From Cyanobacteria bacterium UBA1186 (lineage in GTDB: Bacteria; Cyanobacteriota; Vampirovibrionia; Gastranaerophilales; Gastranaerophilaceae), in NCBI GenBank assembly GCA_002309875.1, contig DBYM01000011.1, forward strand, positions 18,360 to 31,698: a stretch of DNA of 13,339 nt, read 5' to 3'. This document shows, one piece after another, positions 5,579-12,875 of the stretch (its first letter is position 1; each line of letters starts with the position of its first letter). Both the position numbers and the translations under genes were made by a program. The notes under the pieces are model-generated. The model ran no database searches and had not been told where the DNA came from. It saw only the letters and a list, made by a program, of their open reading frames with translations.

Positions 5579-8500
5579 ATGGCAGGCAATCTCTTTATAA
5601 AAAGACCAAAATTTGCAATAGTAATTTCCATAGCAATAATTCTTGCGGGACTTATATCAATGACAACGCTCCCGTTAGAAGAATACCCGTCTATTACACC
5701 TCCGCAGGTTATAGTAAATGCAACTTACAGCGGTGCCGATGCCGAGGTTATTGCATCAACCATTGCCGCGCCCGTAGAATTACAACTTAACGGTATTGAA
5801 GATATGTTATACATGACTTCGACTTCCGATAACGGGAATTACCAACTGACATTGTATTTCGAAGTCGGATCCGATCCTGACATGAACTTGGTCAACGTAC
5901 AAAACCAACTTCAGTTAGTCACTCCGCGTCTTCCTGAAGAAGTCCGGCGATTCGGCTTAACAGTACGTAAATCCACGGGCGGAGGCTGCGTATTCATAGC
6001 ATTATATTCGCCGAACAAAAGTTATGACGCACTCTATCTTGCCAACTATGCAACATTATTTATCAAAGATGAACTCGCAAGAACAAAGGGATGCGCAAGA
6101 GTTGCCGTATATGGAGCAGGTGCATACTCTATGCGAATTTGGCTGAAACCCGATAAAATGGCGGGGCTTGGGGTATCGACCTCAGATATAAGTGCCGCAG
6201 TTAATGCCCAAAACATTCAGACGCCTGCCGGAAATATCGGTGTCGAGCCTATGTCAACACCACAAATGATGAAATTTACTCTTAAAACAAAGGGCAGGCT
6301 TAAATCTGTCGAAGAATTTGAAAACATAATTGTTAAGTCAAACAAAGACGGCTCAAATGTAAAATTAAAAGACGTAGCAAGACTTGAACTCGGGGCTGAA
6401 AGTTACGAATCCAAATCCCTGATAAGCGGCAGAGATTGTGCAATGATTGCGGTCACACAACTCCCTGAAGCAAACACTATTGATTTGGTAAACAGAATTA
6501 ATAAAAAAATGGAACTCATGAGCAAAAAATTCCCGAAGGATATTGAATACAAGGTGCAATATGACGTTACGGAGTTTGTCAGAGAATCTATCAACGAGGT
6601 TATCCATGCAATACTTTTGGCAGTAATACTTGTCAGTGCGGTTACATATCTTTTCCTTGGTACTGCAAGAGCGGCATTCATTCCTTTCTGCGCTATTCCG
6701 GTATCATTAATCGGTGTATTTATTTTTATGGCACTGATAGGATTTTCAATAAACCTGTTAATTCTGTTTGGTCTTGTATTAGCAGTAGGTCTTGTTGTCG
6801 ATGACGCAATTGTTGTACTTGAAAATACACAAAGGCACATTCAGGAAGGAAAACCTCCGAAAGAAGCAACAGAAATTACAATGCAGGAAGTATTTGGTGC
6901 TGTCGTTGCAACATCACTTGTATTGATGGCAGTATTTGTTCCCGTATCATTCCTGTCAGGAATCACAGGCCAAATGTACAGGCAATTCGCAATCTGCATT
7001 GCAACTTCAATCGGTTTATCAACCTTGGTAGCACTCACTTTGTCCCCGGCACTATGTTCAACTATTTTAAAATCAGGTGAAGAAAAAACCGATTTTGAAT
7101 TTATACAGAAATTTGAAGATTGGTTTAACGGAGTCAGGGATAAATATCTGCAAACCGTTCATTATTTTGTGTCACAACCAAAAAAAACAGTGGCGGTTTT
7201 ACTTGGAATTGTAATATTTATTCTTCTGATGTTTAAAATAACGCCGACAGGATTCCTGCCTAACGAAGACAGAGGCGCTTTGTTTGTTCAGGTCCAAATG
7301 CAGGACGGAGCAACTCTTTCCCGCTCAACTGAACTTGTAACAAGAATGTGTGCGGATTTGGAAAAAATCCCCGGCATAGAAACCGTACTTCAAATCAACG
7401 GTTTCAACGGAGAAAATACGGCCTTTGTCATCGCAAAATTAAAGCCGTGGTCCGAAAGAAAATCAAAAACTTTATCCATAGACAATATTATGAAAGAGGC
7501 GAATAAAACAGCCTCCAAATACACAGCAGCAACAACTTTTGTAACTCAGCCTCCTGCGATAAACGGATTGGGCATGTTTGGCGGTCTGGAATATCAACTT
7601 CTTGATAAAGGCGACCGCTCTTCAATGGCGTTATTTAACGAAGCACAAAAATTTATGAATCAGGCAAGACGGAATCCGTCATTCTCGAGCGTATATACAT
7701 CATTTACCGCGTCTCTTCCACAACAGATTGTCAGGATTCAGGAAGACAAGGCTATGGCTCAGGGGGTTAGCATCTCCGAGATTTATAATACTCTTGCCGC
7801 ACAATTCGGTTCAACTTACATAAATGACTTTAATAAATACGGCAGAGTTTATCGTGTGTTTATGCAGGCAGACTCCGAATACAGAGCATCGATGTCTGAC
7901 CTTAATAAGATATATGTGAAAAACAAAAACGGGAAGATGCTTCCCATAACATCTGTTCTGACAACCGAAGCGGTAGTAGGACCGTATGCACTGACAAGAT
8001 TTAATCTCTATCCTTCAATAACAATTAATGCCTCAACTGCGGCAGGTGTTAGTACGGGAACGGCAATGAAATCTATGGTAGAGATATCAGAAAAGGAACT
8101 GCCTAAGGATATGGACTACGCGTGGTCAGGAATATCCCTTCAGGAACAGGAATCAGCAGGGCAGATGGGGTCGGTGCTTGCTATGGCTCTGACTTTTGTT
8201 TACTTATTCCTGGTTGCTTTGTATGAAAGTTGGACACTCCCGATGGCCGTACTCTTAATATCTCCGGTCGCTCTTATGGGTGCGCTTTTGTTCCAATATG
8301 TCTCAGGGTTATCGCTTGATGTTTATACACAAATCGGGTTAGTAATGCTTATCGGGCTCAGTACAAAACAAGCCATATTAATAGTTGAATTTGCAAAAGA
8401 TGCCGTCGAAAAGAACGGATTGAATTATACAGATGCCGCAATGCAGGCGGCAAAACTGCGTTTCAGAGCAGTTATGATGACAAACATCGCATTTATATTA

Positions 8501-8692
8501 GGACTGCTTCCTCTTGTATTTGCCAAAGGCGCAGGTGCAGGAAGCAGAAACTCTATTGGAATTTCGGTTTTCGGAGGAATGATTGCTGTTGCGTTTATCG
8601 GCAGTATTCTCGTTCCTGCTTTTTATGTGGCTGTTAACGTTATGAAAGAGAAGTCAGCAGAATACATTAAAGCACGAAAGAAAAAATCCTGA
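5579..8692 (+). CDS. RND multidrug/metabolite efflux pump, HAE1 family (AcrB/MexB type)
   Basis: 1037 residues, full length for a hydrophobe/amphiphile RND proton antiporter. The duplicated layout is intact: TM1 near 11-30, a large periplasmic loop, TM2-6 (about 337-495), TM7 near 535-553, a second loop, and TM8-12 (about 863-1022). The proton-relay residues are all present: Asp408 and Asp409 in GLVVDDAIV (TM4), Lys930 in GLSTKQAIL (TM10), and Arg963 and Thr968 in the RFRAVMMTN segment (TM11). The one change in the TM10 motif compared with AcrB is Gln in place of Asn after the lysine. The N-terminal LPLEEYPSITPP block is the usual HAE1 signature. Translation starts 15 nt after the adaptor, with a weak AGGGA site. 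Its TGA overlaps the ATG of the outer-membrane gene by one base (TGATG), implying coupled translation. Export substrates may be antibiotics, bile acids or a self-made metabolite. Confidence 0.96.
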   Translation: MAGNLFIKRPKFAIVISIAIILAGLISMTTLPLEEYPSITPPQVIVNATYSGADAEVIASTIAAPVELQLNGIEDMLYMTSTSDNGNYQLTLYFEVGSDPDMNLVNVQNQLQLVTPRLPEEVRRFGLTVRKSTGGGCVFIALYSPNKSYDALYLANYATLFIKDELARTKGCARVAVYGAGAYSMRIWLKPDKMAGLGVSTSDISAAVNAQNIQTPAGNIGVEPMSTPQMMKFTLKTKGRLKSVEEFENIIVKSNKDGSNVKLKDVARLELGAESYESKSLISGRDCAMIAVTQLPEANTIDLVNRINKKMELMSKKFPKDIEYKVQYDVTEFVRESINEVIHAILLAVILVSAVTYLFLGTARAAFIPFCAIPVSLIGVFIFMALIGFSINLLILFGLVLAVGLVVDDAIVVLENTQRHIQEGKPPKEATEITMQEVFGAVVATSLVLMAVFVPVSFLSGITGQMYRQFAICIATSIGLSTLVALTLSPALCSTILKSGEEKTDFEFIQKFEDWFNGVRDKYLQTVHYFVSQPKKTVAVLLGIVIFILLMFKITPTGFLPNEDRGALFVQVQMQDGATLSRSTELVTRMCADLEKIPGIETVLQINGFNGENTAFVIAKLKPWSERKSKTLSIDNIMKEANKTASKYTAATTFVTQPPAINGLGMFGGLEYQLLDKGDRSSMALFNEAQKFMNQARRNPSFSSVYTSFTASLPQQIVRIQEDKAMAQGVSISEIYNTLAAQFGSTYINDFNKYGRVYRVFMQADSEYRASMSDLNKIYVKNKNGKMLPITSVLTTEAVVGPYALTRFNLYPSITINASTAAGVSTGTAMKSMVEISEKELPKDMDYAWSGISLQEQESAGQMGSVLAMALTFVYLFLVALYESWTLPMAVLLISPVALMGALLFQYVSGLSLDVYTQIGLVMLIGLSTKQAILIVEFAKDAVEKNGLNYTDAAMQAAKLRFRAVMMTNIAFILGLLPLVFAKGAGAGSRNSIGISVFGGMIAVAFIGSILVPAFYVAVNVMKEKSAEYIKARKKKS

Positions 8693-10164
8693 TGAATCTT
8701 AAAAAAACTATCACAATCGTTATTTCAATCTTTTTACTCCAAAACTTAACAAATAAAATACCTCAGACAAAAGCCGAGGTAACCGATATTGGCGAAATAA
8801 AAAAAGAAGAATATCCTGCAGGCAGAAATGTTGTACCGATAATTGAGGAAAAACCTCTAGTAATAAGCGGTGGAGTTGAAGAAATTCACGATGTCTCTCT
8901 TGACCGGTGTATAAGAATTGCCCTTGGCAACAACCCGAGAATACTTGCCTCTATGCAGGACGTGTTTGCTGCAGACGCAAGAGTTAAAGAAATTTGGTCA
9001 TCATATTTCCCTCAATTCAGTTGGCAGAGCGCAGTAAGCAGAATACGACAACTTCAGTTATCCGATGTTTTCAGAGAAAATTTGGTTTACAACTACTTCT
9101 TACTCGGGCAAATCAGTGCATCACAAATGTTATACGATTTTGGAGTAACACAAAATCAGGCAACAATAAGAAAACTTGACAAAGAAGGTTATAAAGTAAT
9201 GCTTGCAGCAACGGTAAACGATGTTGTCTGCGATGTTAAAAAGGCCTATTTTAATCTTCAATACTCTCTTATGGCAAAAAAAATTGCACAGGATACGGTA
9301 GAAAGATATGAGGCCTTTTATGAGCAGGCAAAGGCTTTTTATAAATCAGGAACATCACCCAAAGTTGATGTAACAATAGCAGAAGTCAATCTGAGTGATT
9401 CCAAATTGATGTATATTCAGGCTGAAAATGCGGTGAACATCGCAATGGCAAAACTCAGCAACTCAATGGGACTGCCATATTCAAGCAGGTACAAAATATC
9501 CGACAATCTGAGATATACTCCGTGCGACCTGAAATTGGAAGAAGCAATAAAAATTGCTCAGGAGTCAAGACCTGAATTTAAATTGGCGGATATAAGGGTT
9601 GAGGAAGCCCGCCAAAACGTAAAACTTATGAAGAAAACATACTTCCCGACACTCACAATAGAAGGGCAGTACCAAATCGGCGGAAGACATTTAACATCAA
9701 ACTACGGTTATAATTTTGGCGGGTATCTGAACTTTCCGACAATTAACGGTTATCTGATAAGAAATGAAGTTAAAGAAGCAAAAGCCCTGTACTCAAAAGA
9801 AGAGGCTACATCTTTAAACACAAAAAACAATATTTATCTTGAGGTACAGCAAGCCTATTACGCAATGGAAGAAAATAAAAATTCCATACCTGTTGCGTTC
9901 TTGGGCATGAAGCAGGCTAAAGAAAATTACAACCTTTCTTACGGGAGATATGAAGTCGGTGTCGGGAATCCCGTTGAACTAAAAGAAGCGCAAAGTCAGT
10001 ATCAAGATGCACTATTGAAATATCATAATACCCTTTATCATTTTAACGTTTCAAAAGCGGAACTTGAAAAATACATCGGAAGAAATATCAACGATGAGCA
10101 GGTTGCATTAGACCTTGGAGAAAAACACAATAAAAAACCCGGTTTAAAAAACCGTAAGCAATAG
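8692..10164 (+). CDS. TolC-like outer-membrane efflux channel (OEP family)
   Basis: 490 residues, completing the tripartite pump. A signal peptide (about 1-28, probable cut after Thr-Lys-Ala) precedes a polar N-terminal segment of about 38 residues. Two outer-membrane-efflux repeats follow (about 69-262 and 280-465). Each repeat opens with a DRCIRIAL- or EEAIKIA-type helix and contains a beta-strand pair (SYFPQFSW, 103-110; TYFPTLTIE, 316-324). Each also has the conserved helix-breaking turn with a following repeat helix: G-T-S-P-K-V-D-V (220-227) and G-V-G-N-P-V-E-L (423-430). The C-terminal tail is Lys-rich. The start codon overlaps the pump stop. The identification as the pump's own channel rests on this gene order. 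No clear terminator follows: a 6-bp stem at 10140-10154 lies inside the coding end and has no T-tract. Confidence 0.93.
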   Translation: MNLKKTITIVISIFLLQNLTNKIPQTKAEVTDIGEIKKEEYPAGRNVVPIIEEKPLVISGGVEEIHDVSLDRCIRIALGNNPRILASMQDVFAADARVKEIWSSYFPQFSWQSAVSRIRQLQLSDVFRENLVYNYFLLGQISASQMLYDFGVTQNQATIRKLDKEGYKVMLAATVNDVVCDVKKAYFNLQYSLMAKKIAQDTVERYEAFYEQAKAFYKSGTSPKVDVTIAEVNLSDSKLMYIQAENAVNIAMAKLSNSMGLPYSSRYKISDNLRYTPCDLKLEEAIKIAQESRPEFKLADIRVEEARQNVKLMKKTYFPTLTIEGQYQIGGRHLTSNYGYNFGGYLNFPTINGYLIRNEVKEAKALYSKEEATSLNTKNNIYLEVQQAYYAMEENKNSIPVAFLGMKQAKENYNLSYGRYEVGVGNPVELKEAQSQYQDALLKYHNTLYHFNVSKAELEKYIGRNINDEQVALDLGEKHNKKPGLKNRKQ

Positions 10165-10177
10165 TTTATTTGATGTA

Positions 10178-10206
10178 TTGAGCCAAAATCAAACATAGTA
10201 TATAAT
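10178..10206 (+). promoter_or_regulatory. Strong sigma70-type promoter for the 82-residue gene
   Basis: TTGAGC (10178-10183), a 17-base spacer and a perfect TATAAT (10201-10206). The predicted start near 10213 leaves an AGGAG (10216-10220) and a 10-nt gap before the ATG at 10231. The small gene is therefore likely expressed independently of the efflux operon. Confidence 0.7.
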
Positions 10207-10230
10207 ACAGTATATAGGAGAATTATATAT

Positions 10231-10479
10231 ATGTTACCGATTATAACAGAAGAGGCTACATCAGAGATTTTTGGAGAAGTTTTTCAAGATGTTCAGGCAT
10301 GGAGAAAAAATATGGTTCAGTATTTGAAGGAGGAAAATCCCGAGATTAATACTGCTATCCTTGAAGTTGCAAAATATGATGAAGCCATTGACCTTAAAGC
10401 CGTTGCTTTAGGCGCATATCTTTCTTACAGATTGATTGAATTGGCAACGGAAAATGACGGTCTCGTAATAGAAGAATAA
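10231..10479 (+). CDS. Hypothetical small acidic protein, 82 residues
   Basis: A soluble, strongly acidic and probably all-helical protein with no signal peptide. It contains a central EVFQDVQAWRKNMVQYL helix (16-32) and a hydrophobic Ala/Leu helix (55-72, about LKAVALGAYLSYRLIELA), and ends in Glu-Glu. The second helix is too amphipathic for a confident membrane call. I do not recognise a family. It is well supported as a gene by a consensus promoter and an AGGAG ribosome site. Its stop lies only 4 nt from the stop of the convergent membrane-protein gene. Confidence 0.75.
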   Translation: MLPIITEEATSEIFGEVFQDVQAWRKNMVQYLKEENPEINTAILEVAKYDEAIDLKAVALGAYLSYRLIELATENDGLVIEE

Positions 10480-10483
10480 ACTC

Positions 10484-11470
10484 TTATTTTATCGGATATT
10501 TCTTGTCAATGCGTTCTGCTACAAATGTCGAAAAGAGCGGGATTAAAAGATAATATGCAATACCCATTATTACTATGGGTTTGGCTATTTTAAATCCGTT
10601 TATGTATTGCTGCAATTTGGGATCCTGCTTATTCGCTTCTGTTAATTTATTTATGAATTTTTCTGCCGGTCGCTTCATCACGGAATCAATTCCGTAGCCT
10701 GATGCTATACACAATATCGTAGAAATTAAGGAGTTATATATAAGAGGCCCTTTTCTTTTCCCGTCAATCTTTTTGCTTGCAGACACACCTGTTATAAATG
10801 TCCCCGTGGTTATGGCATCTTTAAGAGCGGTTATGTGCATCGGAAAATTTGTATCGGATTTCTTTTTTGAAAACTCCTGTATTCCTTTTTTATCAATTAT
10901 TTTTCCCATTAATTTACTCATATTGTGTCCGTCTTTACCCCTGAAATTTATATCCTCAGACGTATTCCTAACAATACTGTCGTTTTTAGGGAAAAATAAA
11001 TTTGTGATAAAGGGTAATATCTCTAAATTCAACAAGGCTTTTGGTGCTGCTATAACAAGTCCTGCGCCTAATTTGAACATCTGACTTGCGAATGTATATG
11101 CTTTTGAATCAGTAAGCGTGCCTGACGCTCCCTGCAGATTTCTAATCGTTTCCTGTTTCAGATATTTTTGGGGATTTTTCGATATTGCACCCATTCCTCT
11201 GACAATAGGAAGCGATATCGCAAAAGTTATCGCAAAATCCAAAATCGTAGATGTTATTGATTTGGCACAGGCAATTTTTTTATTTTCTTTATCCGTTTTG
11301 GGAGCAGAAAGAATTGATATTGGCCTTACCAATGCAGAAAGCGCAAGTGAAGTCGCAGACATAAACAAAGCACCGTTATTTTCGGCAAATTCAAGTGCCT
11401 TTTTTAAAGCCTTGCTGTTATAAAATCCGCTAAATGAGATATTACTGTTATCTAAAGAATTTACTTTCAT
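10484..11470 (-). CDS. Uncharacterised multi-pass membrane protein with repeated I-[SN]-F-x-G motif
   Basis: 328 residues. Likely membrane segments lie near 34-52, 71-92, 132-157, 244-262 and 297-318, with a charged hydrophilic stretch (162-215) in the middle. There is no cleavable signal peptide. A short motif occurs twice: N-I-S-F-S-G at 10-15, right after the start, and D-I-N-F-R-G at 173-178, in the hydrophilic stretch. I do not recognise a family, and transport or enzyme motifs are absent. The start ATG lacks a Shine-Dalgarno (only an A-rich run precedes it). It is kept because the next Met is at residue 37 and would remove the motif and part of the first membrane segment. The gene is divergent from pnuC with 24 bases between start codons, and convergent with the 82-residue gene. 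Confidence 0.8.
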   Translation of the reverse strand: MKVNSLDNSNISFSGFYNSKALKKALEFAENNGALFMSATSLALSALVRPISILSAPKTDKENKKIACAKSITSTILDFAITFAISLPIVRGMGAISKNPQKYLKQETIRNLQGASGTLTDSKAYTFASQMFKLGAGLVIAAPKALLNLEILPFITNLFFPKNDSIVRNTSEDINFRGKDGHNMSKLMGKIIDKKGIQEFSKKKSDTNFPMHITALKDAITTGTFITGVSASKKIDGKRKGPLIYNSLISTILCIASGYGIDSVMKRPAEKFINKLTEANKQDPKLQQYINGFKIAKPIVIMGIAYYLLIPLFSTFVAERIDKKYPIK

Positions 11471-11480
11471 CTTTTTTTAT

Positions 11481-11486
11481 TAGATA
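11481..11486. promoter_or_regulatory. Candidate shared -10 hexamer for two divergent genes
   Basis: TAGATA on the plus strand is TATCTA on the minus strand; both fit a -10 pattern (T-A-x-x-x-A/T). It lies 8 bases before the pnuC ATG (11495) and 10 bases before the minus-strand ATG (11470). A minus-strand -35-like TTTATT sits 17 bases upstream (11509-11504). On the plus strand, TTTACT at 11460-11465 has a short 15-base spacer. The -35 matches are weak, so this is a hypothesis. Confidence 0.35.
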
Positions 11487-11494
11487 ACATAAAT

Positions 11495-12187
11495 ATGATA
11501 AATAATAAACTTGGCAGATTAATAAAAGCAGAAACCTTTGTATTCGCATGCATGCTGCTATTTTTGATTGTTAATGCAATAATAAAGCACGACAGCATAC
11601 AGGCTTTTATCTCCGCATTCTGCGGGATAACTTATACCGCCCTTGCGGGCAAAGGGCTTCCTGTTTGTTATCTGTTCGGTGTTTGCGGCTCAGGATTTTA
11701 CGGATTTATATCATTTCAAAATGCTCTGTGGGGAAATCTTATCTTATACGTATGCTACTATATTCCGATGCAAATTCTCGGGTTTTTCAAATGGAACAAG
11801 AACTTAAAGCAGGATAAGAGTTCTATCGTCAAAGCATCAATTTCCAAAAAAGATTTAATAATTTTATTAATTCTCTCTTTAATAGGAATCTCCGTCCTGT
11901 CAGGGGTTTTGTACCACTACAACGATACACACCCGATTCTCGACAGTGCGACAACCATAATGTCGGTAATCGGAATGTATCTGACAGTAAGAAGAGCAGT
12001 ACAACAATGGATTTGCTGGATAATAGTAAACGCACTCTCTTTATACATGTGGTTATCCGTTGCGCTTACAGGTGCAAAAGTCTGGTCAACCGTTATAATG
12101 TGGGCATGTTACCTCATATTGGGGATATATTTTTATATACAATGGAAAAAAGAGTTAAAACTACAGGCTGACGAAATCGGGAGTTGA
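11495..12187 (+). CDS. pnuC: PnuC-type vitamin B3 (nicotinamide riboside) transporter
   Basis: 230 residues, typical PnuC length, with about seven hydrophobic segments (near 15-31, 36-52, 56-73, 78-99, 120-140, 150-165 and 174-216, the last dividing into two). Family marks are the aromatic N-A-L-W-G / Y-Y-I-P-M-Q block (76-93), P-I-L-D-S (147-151) and the R-R-A-V-Q-Q-W-I-C-W-I-I-V-N segment (166-179). This last segment corresponds to the substrate-binding W-x-x-W-x-x-x-N region. PnuC proteins carry nicotinamide riboside by facilitated diffusion, with phosphorylation inside the cell trapping it. No NadR-type kinase is in the window. Some relatives carry thiamine or riboflavin, but this sequence looks most like the nicotinamide riboside group. 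No Shine-Dalgarno or riboswitch fits in the 24-base upstream gap. The last 27 bases overlap the end of the convergent thymidine kinase gene. Confidence 0.88.
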   Translation: MINNKLGRLIKAETFVFACMLLFLIVNAIIKHDSIQAFISAFCGITYTALAGKGLPVCYLFGVCGSGFYGFISFQNALWGNLILYVCYYIPMQILGFFKWNKNLKQDKSSIVKASISKKDLIILLILSLIGISVLSGVLYHYNDTHPILDSATTIMSVIGMYLTVRRAVQQWICWIIVNALSLYMWLSVALTGAKVWSTVIMWACYLILGIYFYIQWKKELKLQADEIGS

Positions 12188-12778
12188 GATTTTATTACTC
12201 TCTTTTGCATTTTTATCAGGCAATTCGTAACATTTTATACAGCGTGCTTCATAGGTTTCGTCCCCGCCAATCATAATCAGCGGAGAACTTTTATCTGCAG
12301 GCTCCCCATCAATTAAGCGCTGTGTGCGTGTTGCGTCCTCACAGCCGCATTTCATACAAACCGCATGCAGTTTATCCACTTTTGTAGCAATACACATCAG
12401 TTCGGGCATCGGACCAAACGGCTCTGATTTAAAATCCAATTCCAAACCTGTTCCGATAACTTTTTTACCTTCGTTCATCAAAACAGTTATAACTTTTGTA
12501 ATAGCAGAATCAAAGAACTGAAGTTCGTCTATGGCAATAATCTCGTCATCGGGCTTAACCTTCTGTAAAATCTGTATTGAATGGCTGATTTTTATTGCAT
12601 CGGCAGTAAGCCCGTTTCTTGATTTAATATAATCACCGTGTTCTCTTGTATCAATCTCGGGAGAAAATACTTTTATCTTCTTTCTCGCAATAACACAACG
12701 ACGAATTCTCCTGAGCAATTCTTCCGTCTTACCGCAACTCATAGGTCCTGTAATAAGTTCGAAACTGTATCCGTCCAT
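12161..12778 (-). CDS. tdk: Thymidine kinase (type II, TK1-like)
   Basis: 205 residues from the ATG at 12778. It phosphorylates thymidine to dTMP in pyrimidine salvage. Motifs: P-loop GPMSCGKT (11-18), Walker-B-like DELQFF (84-89) with Glu85 as the usual catalytic base, and the lasso substrate segment with G-G-D-E-T-Y-E-A-R-C (171-180). The four zinc ligands Cys141, Cys144, Cys180 and Cys183 are all present, so the enzyme should be active. The frame is open to a TTG at 12802, which would add eight residues. The ATG is preferred because GGGAG lies just upstream and family members begin close to the P-loop. A TACAAT promoter box ends about 35 bases upstream of this ATG. The C-terminal 15 or so residues are a polar tail. 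Its 3' end overlaps pnuC by 27 bases on the opposite strand. Confidence 0.95.
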   Translation of the reverse strand: MDGYSFELITGPMSCGKTEELLRRIRRCVIARKKIKVFSPEIDTREHGDYIKSRNGLTADAIKISHSIQILQKVKPDDEIIAIDELQFFDSAITKVITVLMNEGKKVIGTGLELDFKSEPFGPMPELMCIATKVDKLHAVCMKCGCEDATRTQRLIDGEPADKSSPLIMIGGDETYEARCIKCYELPDKNAKESNKISTPDFVSL

Positions 12779-12781
12779 GTT

Positions 12782-12786
12782 CTCCC
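12782..12786 (-). promoter_or_regulatory. Shine-Dalgarno site favouring the downstream tdk start
   Basis: GGGAG on the minus strand lies 3 nt before the ATG at 12778, a rather short spacing. No such site precedes the alternative TTG at 12802. Confidence 0.55.
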
Positions 12787-12813
12787 AATCCCAAAAATCC
12801 AATCAACAAAATT

Positions 12814-12841
12814 ATTGTATCAGGTCAAATTTAAAAAACAA
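12814..12841 (-). promoter_or_regulatory. Probable tdk promoter
   Basis: TTGTTT (12841-12836) and TACAAT (12819-12814, five of six matches) are separated by 16 bases. Transcription near 12807 would leave about 28 nt of leader before the ATG at 12778, but only about 5 nt before the TTG at 12802. Confidence 0.5.
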
Positions 12842-12855
12842 GAATTTTGCTTGTT
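12837..12855. repeat. Short inverted repeat between tdk and der (possible operator)
   Basis: AACAAG (12837-12842) and CTTGTT (12850-12855) flank 7 bases. The left arm overlaps the proposed tdk -35 box, so a repressor could bind here. On the minus strand the second arm is followed by a T-run, so a weak terminator against antisense reading is an alternative. Six base pairs in AT-rich DNA may also be chance. Confidence 0.3.
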
Positions 12856-12875
12856 CATGTTAATATATATTTACT

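Noticed and set aside
6365..7038. Open frames antisense to the RND pump gene
   Set aside because: They are by-products of the pump's codon use; no start signals or protein features, and the pump frame is unquestionable.
10135..10154. Terminator after the TolC-like gene
   Set aside because: A 6-bp stem (CGGTTT/AAACCG) and an overlapping palindrome exist, but they lie inside the coding end and no T-tract follows.
10773..11423. Two plus-strand frames of about 100 codons opposite the membrane-protein gene
   Set aside because: Both mirror the hydrophobic segments of the minus-strand gene and lack promoters and ribosome sites.
11471..11494. NAD-responsive or other riboswitch ahead of pnuC
   Set aside because: Only 24 bases separate the divergent start codons, too little for an aptamer.
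12779..12802. Eight-codon upstream extension of tdk from a TTG at 12802
   Set aside because: The start would be TTG without a Shine-Dalgarno; the ATG at 12778 has GGGAG and fits the family N-terminus.
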